Shown here in pieces: positions 51,072-59,881 of a stretch of DNA of 64,000 nucleotides; the first letter of the stretch is position 1; the number at the start of each line of letters is the position of its first letter. The notes beneath the pieces were generated by a model that saw only the letters and a list, made by a program, of their open reading frames with translations, searched no databases and was not told where the DNA came from. The position numbers were made by a program, and so were the translations under genes. This stretch comes from Candidatus Latescibacterota bacterium (GTDB lineage Bacteria > Latescibacterota > UBA2968 > UBA8231), in contig JAJDUT010000123.1 in the NCBI GenBank assembly GCA_022826515.1, positions 1 through 64,000 on the forward strand, in the 5' to 3' direction.

Positions 51072-51866
51072 ATGAGTACGCCGGATATTACCTTGGCCTC
51101 GGGCCATGCCATCCCGCAATTGGGGTTGGGCACTTGGATGTTGCGCGGCCAGCAGTGCAAAGACGTGGTCAAAGAGGCCCTCGAACTAGGCTATACGCAT
51201 CTGGATTCGGCTTGGATGTACGAGAATCAGGACGCCATTGGCCAAGTCCTCAAGGAAATTGGGTCCGACCGCGATAGCCTCTTCATCACCTCCAAGATCT
51301 GGCATTCGCACTTGGAGTACGAGGCAACCTTGGAGCAGATGGAGGAGATTCTGCGCGATCTGCAAACCGAATACGTCGATCTGCTGCTCATTCACCATCC
51401 CGGCCATCAGGGCGTGCCGGTGGAGCGCACCTTGGCCGCGTTTGAAAAAATCTACGAAGCTGGCCAAGCCAAAAGCATTGGCATCAGCAATTTCAGCATT
51501 GAGCAGACTGATCGGGCTCGAGCCGCCACCGGCTTGCCGATATGCACCAATCAGGTGGAATACCACCTGCGCCACAACCGCGAAAGGTTGCGGCACCATT
51601 GCCACGCCCACAATGTGGTGCTGACGGCACACCGTCCGCTGGCCCAGGGTGACCTCGCCCAAGACGAAGCCCTAAAACAGGTGGCCGCCGAACACGGAAA
51701 AACCCCAGCGCAAGTAGCCTTAAAGTGGCTTTTGCAAAAGGATATGATCGTCATCCCCAAGGCCAGTTCAACGAGCCATTTGCGCGATAATCTGGACTTG
51801 TTCGACTGGCAGCTAGGGGACGAGGAAATGGCGCGCCTCGAAGAGGTAGGGAGCGATCCTGATTAG
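51072..51866 (+). CDS. aldo/keto reductase (2,5-diketo-D-gluconate reductase group)
   Basis: ATG at 51072 follows GAGGAGAAAGCG. The catalytic Asp/Tyr are in LDSAWMYENQ, Lys in FITSKIWHS and His in LLLIHHPG. The C-terminal NADP-binding IPKASSTSHLRDNLDLFD is typical of the AKR5/AKR3-like prokaryotic group. It is the third AKR of this region and lies tail-to-tail with the broken DUF6785 gene. Confidence 0.9.
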   Translation: MSTPDITLASGHAIPQLGLGTWMLRGQQCKDVVKEALELGYTHLDSAWMYENQDAIGQVLKEIGSDRDSLFITSKIWHSHLEYEATLEQMEEILRDLQTEYVDLLLIHHPGHQGVPVERTLAAFEKIYEAGQAKSIGISNFSIEQTDRARAATGLPICTNQVEYHLRHNRERLRHHCHAHNVVLTAHRPLAQGDLAQDEALKQVAAEHGKTPAQVALKWLLQKDMIVIPKASSTSHLRDNLDLFDWQLGDEEMARLEEVGSDPD

Positions 51867-51881
51867 GTCGCAGCGGTTGGT

Positions 51882-53790
51882 TCAGTAGTAGTAAAACGCA
51901 TAAACCAGTGCCGCACCGCCGACGCCGACGCAGGTGCCCAAGATCAGGCCGATGAAGAAGGGCAGTAGGGTGCGGTAGAGCTGGATGCCGCCGTAGCGCA
52001 GGGCGAGGAGTTTGATCAGCCAAGCCAAGAAAATCCCGAACCAATCGATGGAGACGGTGTTGGTCAGGGCGATGCCTAATCCCACCGGATGCAAGGGCCA
52101 GCCGGCGAAGCGGTACTGGGCCAGTGCGAGCAGCCCGGCGAGGCCCGCGCCAATGGCGAGGAACACGGCCACCAACGGCTCGGCGGGATTGGGGTTGTTG
52201 ATCGAATTGGCGACCCAAGACCAGTGGTATTGCGGCGACATGACGAAGTACCAGCGGTAGCCGTGGATCAATCCATGGCGGTAGCCCAGCCAGATGTAGC
52301 AGACCATGGTGGTTATGAGGCCGACGATCATGGCGGCGGACAAAAAGAACACCAGCTTGCGCCCGCTGATTTTGAGCCGAGCGGGTTCGCAGACTTTGAA
52401 GGCGTGGGCGAGGGTGCCCATCAAAAAGAGCTGAAGATCGGCGGTCCAGACCATGCTCAGCCCCATCGCGCTCAGCCCTTGGGCACCAAAAGGGGCGGTG
52501 CCCACGAGATTGGTTAGAATCGGCGGCACGGAGGCTGGAGCGCGCAGGCGGCCGATTCCGGTCTGGGCCAACAGGCGGGCGATGCCGAAGAAAATCACCA
52601 GCGCGACTAGCTAGTAAAAAGACGATGCTCCAGATCAGACTCAGGCCGCTGGCCCAGAGGAAGCCGCTCATGTACGTCAGCCCGACAAGCCCGAGCAGAG
52701 CAGCGACGCGTGGTGAGATTGGGCTGTCGGAGTCTGGACCACCGCTGATGATCAGCCGCCACTGCCGACGCAGGAAGTGGCGCGACATCCACAGCGAGAT
52801 TCCGACGATGCACGCGAGCGAGCCAATCTGCTGATGGGCTAGCAGCACGTTGGGTGCGTGGGGCTGGGCCGGCAGCGCTAGGGAAATGCCCAGCCAGTTG
52901 AGCAGTGCGCCTTCGGCGGCGATGATTATGTGGAAAAACCAGACGCTGAACAGTACGTTGAGGCCGACCAAATAGCTCAAGCCCACGACCAGCAGGTCGG
53001 TGTTAAGCCCGTAACTAAGCCCGAATTGACGAATCTCGATGCGGCCGCCGGGGATGCCGAAGCCGTGGATGATCTCGATATCTAGTACTCGGTCGAGCAT
53101 GTTGACGGTCGGCAGCGTCCAGGCAATGAGAAACCCCAGCCACAATAGCTTGCTCTTGAGAATGGACGCGGCGGGGTTTTCCAAGCTTTCGAGGAGCATG
53201 TTGGGGACGGCGGCGAGGGGGTACACCAAGCGCTCTTGGCGCGACCACTGGTGATGGACCAAGCTAATCAGCGCGATGCTGACCAAGAAGAAGGCCAGCA
53301 TGAAAAGACCCCACCACAACAGCGGCCCGGCCCACAAGGCCCAAGGCACGGGCGCGGCCGCATCCGTGCCTTCAAAAAGCTGGCGGATCGCTTCGAGGTC
53401 GCGGGGGACGGCCCAGTGGGGGATGTGCGGCCAGAGCAGGTCGGACCAGTTGTTTTCTGGAGTGGCGTAGTAAAAGACGCCGGCAAGAAGCGGGATGAAG
53501 TAGCCGCCAAAGCCCATGGAGGGCAGGACCACAGCGACCATGAGTGCGGCATAGACCAAGGCGAAATTGGCTGGCGAGAGGCGCAAGAGCGGGTGGAGCA
53601 GGCGCAGCGCGAGGGCGACTACCACAATCCAGAAGATCAGAAAGATGACGCCGACGGTGTTGAAGTGATCGGTCAGCCCTGTGTAGTTGCCATAGAGGAC
53701 GTAGGTCCGCACACTGGTAAAGGTCATGCAGACGGTGAAGACTAAGACGAGGACGAAGGAGAAACAGGTGCCGAGGAAGGATGAGCGCAT
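51882..53790 (-). pseudogene. second DUF6785/DUF6784 membrane protein, broken by a CTAG duplication
   Basis: From ATG at 53790 (or 53826) the frame codes the family N-terminus (FYYATPENNWSDLLWPHIPH, VHHQWSRQERLVYPLAAVP) up to SLIWSIVFLLA at about 52612. The continuation LVIFFGIARLLAQTGIGRLR down to 51882 is in another frame. Removing one CTAG of the CTAGCTAG at 52607-52614 restores a single open frame. The gene is about 640 codons, a full-length paralogue of the intact copy at 43478. The shift makes a truncated product with a wrong tail that runs to 51751 inside the AKR gene on the other strand. Confidence 0.83.
52607..52614. repeat. tandem CTAG duplication (CTAGCTAG) at the frameshift site
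   Basis: Two adjacent CTAG units, one of which is surplus to the reading frame. CTAG is the favoured target of IS5-family insertion sequences, which duplicate four bases, so this looks like the scar of an excised element. A simple duplication or an assembly collapse of an IS copy are alternatives. Confidence 0.6.
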
Positions 53791-53844
53791 AGTTGTCTGT
53801 TGGTTGATAGCCACTAACGATATCATTCAGTGGGTATATTCGCA

Positions 53845-55650
53845 ATGATCGATGGGCTACAGGCCGGGCGCTTGGGCTGGCTCGTTTTCGCCCTCGCCTT
53901 GGTGGTGCGGGTCGCCTATATCTTCGAAGCAGATGCGAGTCCGCTTTTTGCACATCCGGCGGTCGATGCCAAGACGTACACCCATCACGCCCAGCGCTTA
54001 GCTGCGGGCAACTGGTTGGGTGTCGGCGAGGGGCCGTTTTGGCAGCCGCCGCTGTACCCGTACTTCCTCGGAGCGGTAAAGGTCCTTTTCCCAGAGTCAT
54101 TTTTTTACACCGTGCGCTTTGTGCAGGCTTTATTAGGGGCGCTGGTCTGCGCGATGAGCTGGTGGATCGGGCGCGCTTTGTTCAATCCGGCGGTGGGATT
54201 GCTGGCTGGGATTGGCACGGCGCTGTGCGGGCCGTTGATCTTTTTTGACGGCGAGTTGTTGCCGGCTTCACTGGCCGCTTTCGTTGATCTGCTAGCTCTA
54301 GTGGTGCTGTTGTACGTCTGGCGTCGTCCGAGCCGTTGGGGATTTTTGGGTGCTGGTGTGGCTTTTGGCGTCGGTGCATTGGCCGTGCCGACGGTGCTGA
54401 CCTTTGCGGTCGCCGTGCCCATCGCTATCCTGTGGATCACTGCCCGTCGGCAGGGTTTGGTTTGGGCTGGTGCGTTTTCGCTCGGCGTGGTCTTGGCTGT
54501 CGCGCCTGTGGCTTGGCGCAACTGGGCCATCGGCGGCGACGGGGTGGGGATTTCTTACAATGCGGGAATCAACCTGTACATCGGCAATAACCCCGACTAT
54601 GAAGAGACCGTGGCCATCCGTCCGGGGTGGGAATGGGATGACTTAGTCACCCAACCGGCGCGGGAGGGGATTGAACGGCCCTCGGCTAAGTCGGCTTATT
54701 TTGCCGCGCGGGCTTGGGACTACATCCGGGGCGATCCAATTGGGTGGCTGGGGTTGATGGGGCACAAGCTAGGGGCGTTTTGGCACGGCGATGAGCGAGG
54801 GCGCAATCAGCCGATTTACTTTTGGCGCACGTACTCAACGGTGCTGTCGGCGACCCTGTGGAAAGCGGGTATTGCTTTCCCCTTTGGCTTGGTAGCCCCT
54901 CTGGCGCTGTGGGGCATGCTGCTGAGTCTGCGGCGGATCGGGCCGACGTGGCTGCTGCTGTACGTGCTGTGTTATTGTCTGGGGGTAGTTGCGTTTTTTG
55001 TGGCGGCGCGCTACCGGGTGCCAGTGCTGCCGCTGCTCATAGTCTTTGCCGCCTATGGGGTGTGGGCGCTGTGGGACTGGGGGAGGACGGGATGTTGGCG
55101 CAACTTGGGGCTGGGGTTGGCCGTCTGTTTGGTTTTTGCGTTGGCGGCCAATAGTCATCTAGCGCCGATGGACATGGAAGGGGATGCGGCCATCCACTAC
55201 AATCTGGGCAACGCCCATGTCGAGGCCAGAGACAAAGAGCGGGCATTGGTGGCGTTTGAGCGGGCGGTGGCCGAGGATCCCGAGTATTGGCAGGCGTGGT
55301 TAAATCTGGGTGGGGTCAAGGCGGCGCTGGGCGATCTCGCAGGCGGCGAAGCAATTTTTGCGCGGGTGGCGCAAAAGGCCCCTCGGCAAGTTGAGCCGTG
55401 GATGAACTTGGCGCACGTGCGGATCATGCAGCGAGACCTAGAAGGAGCCTTTAGCTACTACGAGGCCGCGCTCAAGGCTAATCCCAAGTTGCTACCAGCC
55501 TACGTGGAGATGATTCGCCTCTATGGACAGATGGGCGATCTAGCGCGGGCAGCACACGTCCTCCAACGAGCGGTCGATCACTTGCCCGCCGAGCGCGAGC
55601 GCTTGCGTCAGTTTTACGAAGAGATACAGATGCGGGCGCTGGGTCGTTAG
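53845..55650 (+). CDS. GT39-like membrane glycosyltransferase with C-terminal TPR repeats
   Basis: After ATG at 53845 (GTG at 53830 is an alternative) come about eleven transmembrane helices of the PMT/ArnT type. The first periplasmic loop contains DAKTYTHHAQRLAAGNW and PFWQPPLYPYFLGAV, where the catalytic Asp of GT39 enzymes is located. Residues ~455-600 hold three to four TPR units (AIHYNLGNAHVEARDKERAL, WMNLAHVRIMQRDLEGAFSY). GT39 enzymes move sugars from polyprenyl-phosphate to proteins or lipids outside the inner membrane; the TPR part could recruit the acceptor. It overlaps the convergent ASPIC gene by four bases. Confidence 0.83.
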   Translation: MIDGLQAGRLGWLVFALALVVRVAYIFEADASPLFAHPAVDAKTYTHHAQRLAAGNWLGVGEGPFWQPPLYPYFLGAVKVLFPESFFYTVRFVQALLGALVCAMSWWIGRALFNPAVGLLAGIGTALCGPLIFFDGELLPASLAAFVDLLALVVLLYVWRRPSRWGFLGAGVAFGVGALAVPTVLTFAVAVPIAILWITARRQGLVWAGAFSLGVVLAVAPVAWRNWAIGGDGVGISYNAGINLYIGNNPDYEETVAIRPGWEWDDLVTQPAREGIERPSAKSAYFAARAWDYIRGDPIGWLGLMGHKLGAFWHGDERGRNQPIYFWRTYSTVLSATLWKAGIAFPFGLVAPLALWGMLLSLRRIGPTWLLLYVLCYCLGVVAFFVAARYRVPVLPLLIVFAAYGVWALWDWGRTGCWRNLGLGLAVCLVFALAANSHLAPMDMEGDAAIHYNLGNAHVEARDKERALVAFERAVAEDPEYWQAWLNLGGVKAALGDLAGGEAIFARVAQKAPRQVEPWMNLAHVRIMQRDLEGAFSYYEAALKANPKLLPAYVEMIRLYGQMGDLARAAHVLQRAVDHLPAERERLRQFYEEIQMRALGR

Positions 55651-57308
55651 GGTGTCGGCTGTGCTACCTTGAGCACTTGATTGGCGGCGACCTTCTCTAA
55701 GGTCTGCTGCGTCCCGTCTGGCCAGTGAATTTCCACTTGGGCGCTCGTTGCAGTGCCCAACCCGAAGTGCAGGCGCGGGTCGTGGCTGGACAGATAGCTG
55801 CCGCCGGATTGGCGCTCCTGCACTTGGCGCACCCCGTCGGCCACAACCTCTACCCGCGTGCCGAGGGCATCGGGATGAATCTTTCCCACTAACAGAATTT
55901 GTAGCCAGTGCTGGGCGTTACCACCGTCGTTGCGCAACAGTCGCGGCTGGGCTGCTACTGTGGTGATTAGGAGATCGAGGTCACCGTCGTCGTCGTAGTC
56001 GGCCACTGCGGTAGCCCGACCGGCGTTGGCCTTTTGGAAATCTGGTCCCATCGTGGCTGAGACGTCGGCAAAGCGGCGACCCGCGTCGTTGCGGAACATC
56101 TGGTTGGGTTGCCGATAGGTTTGGCTCGAATCCACTTCTGCAATGCGGTCGATGACGTGGCCGTTGGCGGCGAACAGGTCGAGGTCGCCGTCGTTGTCGT
56201 AGTCGAAAAACTTGGTGCCAAAGCCGAGGGGCCGGTACGAAGGATCGGCCAGCCCCAAGCGTTGGGTGGCGACGGCGAATTGGCCTTGGCCGTCGTTGCG
56301 GTAGAGGGCGTTGGTTTCAAAGGCGAAGTTGGTGACGAAGAGGTCGGCGTCGCCATCGCGGTCGTAGTCGCCAAAATCGACGCCCATGCCGGCGTCGGCG
56401 TGTCCGTGCTCGTTGTAGCGGGTGCCGGCAATCAAGCCTACTTCGGCGAAGGTGCTATGCTGGTTGGCGTAGAGGAAGTTCATGGTGCCGTCGTTGGCCA
56501 CGTAGATGTCGGTATCGCCGTCGCGGTCGTAGTCGGCTAGTGCGACGCCTAGTCCCTTGCCCTTGAGTGTGATGCCGGTTTCCTCGGTGACGTCGGCGAA
56601 GGTGTTGCCGTCGTTGCGGTAGAGGAGGTCGCCGGTGGGATCGTACACGCTGGGCTCACAGTAAGAGCGCACTTGGCCCTGCTGGCAGACGGCCTCGTCG
56701 TCGAGAGCGTAGCGCACGTAGTTGGCGACGAACAGGTCGAGATCGCCGTCGAGATCGTAGTCAAGGAAGGCGGCACTGGATCCCCAGCGCGGGTCTGCTA
56801 GGCCAGCCGACGTTTTGGCGAAGGTGCCTTGGTCGTTGCGGTAGAGGGCATTGGGGCCGTAGTTGGCGACGAAGAGGTCGGGGTCGCCGTCGGCATCGTA
56901 GTCCGCGGCTGCGACGCCAAAGCCGTAGCCGGGATCGGCGCTGCCGCTGCGGGTGGTGACGTCGGCGAAAGTGCCCGCGCCCGCGTTGCGATAGAGTCGG
57001 TTGACTAGCGGCTGGTCTGGGGGATGACCGGTCAGGTAGGTGCCGTTGACGAGGTAGAGGTCGAGGCGGTCGTCGCCGTCGTAGTCGAAAAAGGCGGCTC
57101 CAGCACCGAAGGTTTCGACGTAGTAGTAGGAGCCGGAAAAGCCATTGTAGTGGACGAAGTCGATGCCAGCGGCGTCTCCGACATCGGCGAAATGCACTGG
57201 CGGCGCTGGGGGGTCTTTAGGGGCGCAGGCGCAGAGGGCGCTGGCGAGGGTGAGGCCCCATACTTGAAATCGGATGCGCGAGCGTGCAGATTGTGCGACC
57301 AGACACAT
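55647..57308 (-). CDS. FG-GAP/VCBS repeat lipoprotein with C-terminal ASPIC/UnbV domain
   Basis: The signal (RFQVWGLTLASALCAC) ends in a lipobox-like LCAC. VCBS blades follow (DYDGDDRLDLYLVNGTY, DYDADGDPDLFVANYGPN, DYDRDGDTDIYVANDGT, DYDNDGDLDLFAANG), then the ASPIC/UnbV domain with PRLHFGLGTATSAQVEIHWPD. It is the fourth such protein in the window and most like the one at 1634. The gene is divergent from the tautomerase, with a 31-base gap. Confidence 0.87.
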   Translation of the reverse strand: MCLVAQSARSRIRFQVWGLTLASALCACAPKDPPAPPVHFADVGDAAGIDFVHYNGFSGSYYYVETFGAGAAFFDYDGDDRLDLYLVNGTYLTGHPPDQPLVNRLYRNAGAGTFADVTTRSGSADPGYGFGVAAADYDADGDPDLFVANYGPNALYRNDQGTFAKTSAGLADPRWGSSAAFLDYDLDGDLDLFVANYVRYALDDEAVCQQGQVRSYCEPSVYDPTGDLLYRNDGNTFADVTEETGITLKGKGLGVALADYDRDGDTDIYVANDGTMNFLYANQHSTFAEVGLIAGTRYNEHGHADAGMGVDFGDYDRDGDADLFVTNFAFETNALYRNDGQGQFAVATQRLGLADPSYRPLGFGTKFFDYDNDGDLDLFAANGHVIDRIAEVDSSQTYRQPNQMFRNDAGRRFADVSATMGPDFQKANAGRATAVADYDDDGDLDLLITTVAAQPRLLRNDGGNAQHWLQILLVGKIHPDALGTRVEVVADGVRQVQERQSGGSYLSSHDPRLHFGLGTATSAQVEIHWPDGTQQTLEKVAANQVLKVAQPTP

Positions 57309-57339
57309 GTTTACTAACCACTAAACAGGAGAACGGACA

Positions 57340-57531
57340 ATGCCGTTTATCAACGTGAAGATGATGGCGGGGCGTTCCACCGAGCAGAAGCGGGCCTTAG
57401 TCGAAGCGCTGACCCAAGCCATCGTGGATACCTGCGATGCGCCTCGTGAGGGGACTACGGTAGTGCTCGAAGAATTCGAGCGCGAGAACTGGGCAAGGGG
57501 CGGGGTGCTGGTGGCGGACCGCCAGCAATAA
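57340..57531 (+). CDS. 4-oxalocrotonate tautomerase-family protein
   Basis: ATG at 57340 follows CAGGAGAAC. The 63-residue protein begins MPFINVKMMAGRSTEQKRAL; after Met removal Pro1 is the catalytic base, and the Arg residues of the active site (GRS, PREGT) are present. The C-terminal VLEEFERENWARGG matches the family. These small hexameric enzymes tautomerise enols or act on haloacrylates and isomers; the substrate is unknown. It stands alone between minus-strand genes. Confidence 0.9.
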   Translation: MPFINVKMMAGRSTEQKRALVEALTQAIVDTCDAPREGTTVVLEEFERENWARGGVLVADRQQ

Positions 57532-57547
57532 GGTAGCAGAGGCCGAG

Positions 57548-59089
57548 TCACAGCACGTGGGCCAAGGCTACGGCGATGAGCAGGCCGAAGGAGACCCAGC
57601 CTAGCAGGGCCTCGGCGACAGCGAGGAGTTTGAGCTTGCCTGTCGCGTCCCAAGCGCGGGAGTTGACGTGGATGAAGGTGTAGAGGCTGAAGACGATGCA
57701 GTCGGTGAGGGTGGGCTGGTCTGCGCCGGAGGCGGAGCGCATGGAGCCAGAAGCTGCGCGGTACGCCAAGCCGCAGAGGAGGACAATGGCGAGCATGAAG
57801 GCGATTACTCGCTGGGGGGCCGTGCCGTAATTAGCACTTAGTCGCCACAGTTCTAGGCCCCAACGCGCTGGCTCGTTCCAAGCGCGTGCGAGGCGCTGGT
57901 GGTCCATGCGCTCGGCGTGGCAGGCTGCGGCATCGCCATTCAAGCCTTGGGCTAGGAATTGGTGGTACAGGGCGGCGTAGGTTGGGTCGAGGGCAGCAGC
58001 GTGGGTTGAATCGGCTGTGGCGAGATGGCCTGCTAGCTGGGGCCAGCGCACTTGGATGCGGCCGAATCGCGGCTGGTGCAAGTAGAGGCGGCTGTTCGCC
58101 GCGAAGGTCGAATCCGCTCCGGCTACCCGCAGGTCGATCAGGGCGAAGGCGGCGCGGCTCAGGTCGAGGGAGCGATTGAAGAATGCATCGAGGCGGATGA
58201 CGCGGCCTTCGCTCTTGCTGAAGTCGGCCTCTTGGCGGAAATACGCTCCGTCAAAGCTGGCTCGGCCAAAGGTCGCACTGCGAAAGTGCGCCGCCCGCGC
58301 AAAGGTGAAGTCCGCAAAGGATGCCTCGCCGCTGAAACGCGCTCGGTCGAAGGCGACTTCTCCGTCGGCGCGTCCGCTGTCGAAGGACACGTCCTCGGCG
58401 AAGCGCGCGTCCCAAAACAGCGCTCGGTCGGCGAAGCGGACTCCAGCGAAAGATATGGGCTGCGCCCAAGCGGTCTCCTTGAAGGAGGCGATTCCGACGA
58501 AGGCAGCGTCGGTGAAGGTGGCTGGCGCGGCAAAGGCGGCCTGCTCGAAATAGGCGGCGTTGTCGAATTGGGTCTGGGCGAAGTTGGCGCGCTGGCCGGC
58601 AAAGCGCGCGCCGACGAAGGAGGCGATTCCGGCGAAGCGGCTTGCGGTTAGGTCGGCGTCGCCGAGGAAGTGGGTTTTTTGGAAGGTTGCATGTTTGGCC
58701 AGATGGCTTGCGCGTAGGGAGAAGTCATCGATAAAACGCGCTTCGGCAAAGGAGAGGCCGCCGGCGAAGCGGACGCGTTCAAAGCGCACTGGGGCGAGGA
58801 ACGCGACTTGGCTGAAGGATACCTCGTCGAGAAAATACACTTCCTCCAAGTCGAGGAGGACGCGCAGGGTGTCGAGTCCTGAAGTTGGCGCAAACAGGCG
58901 TCCGCCAAAGGCAACCTGCCGGTGGACGACGGCTGGGCCATTGGCCGGGCGTTGTAGCTGGGCAATTAGCGTCTCAATGGGGAGCAGGGGAAGGGTTTGG
59001 CCGGCAATGGTGATATCGGCCGCGGGCGTCTGAGCGCTCAAGGCGGTGCTCAAGAAGAGTAGGGTAGCAAACGAGAGTTTGGGTAGCAT
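57548..59089 (-). CDS. pentapeptide-repeat protein with a C-terminal two-helix pore-like domain
   Basis: A signal peptide (MLPKLSFATLLFLSTALSAQ) is followed by about 25 pentapeptide-type A(D/S/R)F/L-x-x units from residue ~85 to ~320 (VRFAGGLSFAEARF, ARFSGEASFADFTF), which form a right-handed quadrilateral beta-helix. Around residues 420-510 two hydrophobic helices flank a short re-entrant-like segment (DCIVFSLYTFIHVNSRAWDA, then LLAVAEALLGWVSFGLLIA). This is the layout of ion_trans_2 channel domains, but the TVGYGD selectivity filter is replaced by VNSRAWD. It is therefore probably a degenerate or non-K+ pore. The fusion, in a secreted protein, is unusual. Confidence 0.75.
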   Translation of the reverse strand: MLPKLSFATLLFLSTALSAQTPAADITIAGQTLPLLPIETLIAQLQRPANGPAVVHRQVAFGGRLFAPTSGLDTLRVLLDLEEVYFLDEVSFSQVAFLAPVRFERVRFAGGLSFAEARFIDDFSLRASHLAKHATFQKTHFLGDADLTASRFAGIASFVGARFAGQRANFAQTQFDNAAYFEQAAFAAPATFTDAAFVGIASFKETAWAQPISFAGVRFADRALFWDARFAEDVSFDSGRADGEVAFDRARFSGEASFADFTFARAAHFRSATFGRASFDGAYFRQEADFSKSEGRVIRLDAFFNRSLDLSRAAFALIDLRVAGADSTFAANSRLYLHQPRFGRIQVRWPQLAGHLATADSTHAAALDPTYAALYHQFLAQGLNGDAAACHAERMDHQRLARAWNEPARWGLELWRLSANYGTAPQRVIAFMLAIVLLCGLAYRAASGSMRSASGADQPTLTDCIVFSLYTFIHVNSRAWDATGKLKLLAVAEALLGWVSFGLLIAVALAHVL

Positions 59090-59287
59090 ACGGGCTATAA
59101 TTGGGACGCATCGCGGGGATAGGCCGCGCCAACTGGAACGCTACGGTGCGGCCATCGTCGCGATAGTACTGTTGCCGGTCATGCTCTCCCCGACGAGGCC
59201 GGTCGCATGGTTGACGGCTGGTAAGCTCGACCGCGTTCGAGGGGTCGCCGATGGGTGTGGGTGACGGGCTGGTCGATGAGGGGCGGG

Positions 59288-59632
59288 TCAGAGCTTGATG
59301 ACGGCGATGAGGACGCTGGTGATGGCCACCAGCGTGCCCATCATCCAAAGGAAATAGGTGTCCATGCGCTTATGGAGTGCGCGAATTTGTTCGCCCAATG
59401 AGCGGTTGGTCTCGTCGATGCGTTCGCCCAACGAGCGGTTGGTTTCGTCAATGCGTTCGCTCAATGAGCGGTTGGTCTCGTCGATGCGCTTGTTGGTCTC
59501 GTCAATGCGCCCATGTATGGCACCTATCTGGGTGCGCAGATCTTTAATATCGTCGCGTAGATAGCTAATGCTCCAAGGCATTTCTTCAGGGGTAGGGACC
59601 GCACGAGTTTGGGGGTCGGTGCTTTCGCTCAT
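59288..59632 (-). CDS. small coiled-coil membrane protein with an 11-residue repeat
   Basis: ATG at 59632 follows AGGAGTCC; the longer frame to 59716 lacks support. After a Pro/Glu N-terminus the protein has DDIKDLRTQIGAIHGRIDET, then three copies of RIDETNRSL(G/S)E (11 residues) forming a hendecad coiled coil, and a C-terminal membrane helix (TYFLWMMGTLVAITSVLIAV). It is a tail-anchored, probably trimeric or tetrameric stalk. Similar proteins occur in many bacteria without known role (DUF1640-like). The gap 59090-59287 to the pentapeptide gene holds nothing recognisable. Confidence 0.75.
   Translation of the reverse strand: MSESTDPQTRAVPTPEEMPWSISYLRDDIKDLRTQIGAIHGRIDETNKRIDETNRSLSERIDETNRSLGERIDETNRSLGEQIRALHKRMDTYFLWMMGTLVAITSVLIAVIKL
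59391..59510. repeat. 33-bp tandem repeat within the coiled-coil gene
   Basis: Units at 59391-59423, 59424-59456 and 59457-59489, and a partial unit to about 59510, are nearly identical (tcgcccaatgagcggttggt, then ctcgtcgatgcg). Each encodes the 11-residue hendecad. Copy number could vary between strains. Confidence 0.85.
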
Positions 59633-59881
59633 GGCAGGACTCCTCAGCGGGAAATATAAACGAAGGACTAAAAACCACCAACAGGCGGCTTCCGGTGCGT
59701 GTAATGCAATATCCATGCCAGAGCGGACGGTCTGATAGGGCGGCTTTTGGGTGTCTCAAGCTGTGTCGAACAGTATCCATCAATGGGTTGCTTAGGTGTC
59801 TTTGTCGCTTGGGGGAATACGAAGCCCGGCCGAAAATTGTTGCTCGGCAGGGTATTTCGCCGATGTATGGATGAGCAACGT

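Noticed and set aside
59391..59510. CRISPR-like or regulatory repeat array
   Set aside because: It is a perfect-frame coding repeat (RIDETNRSL units) inside a gene with a good ribosome site.
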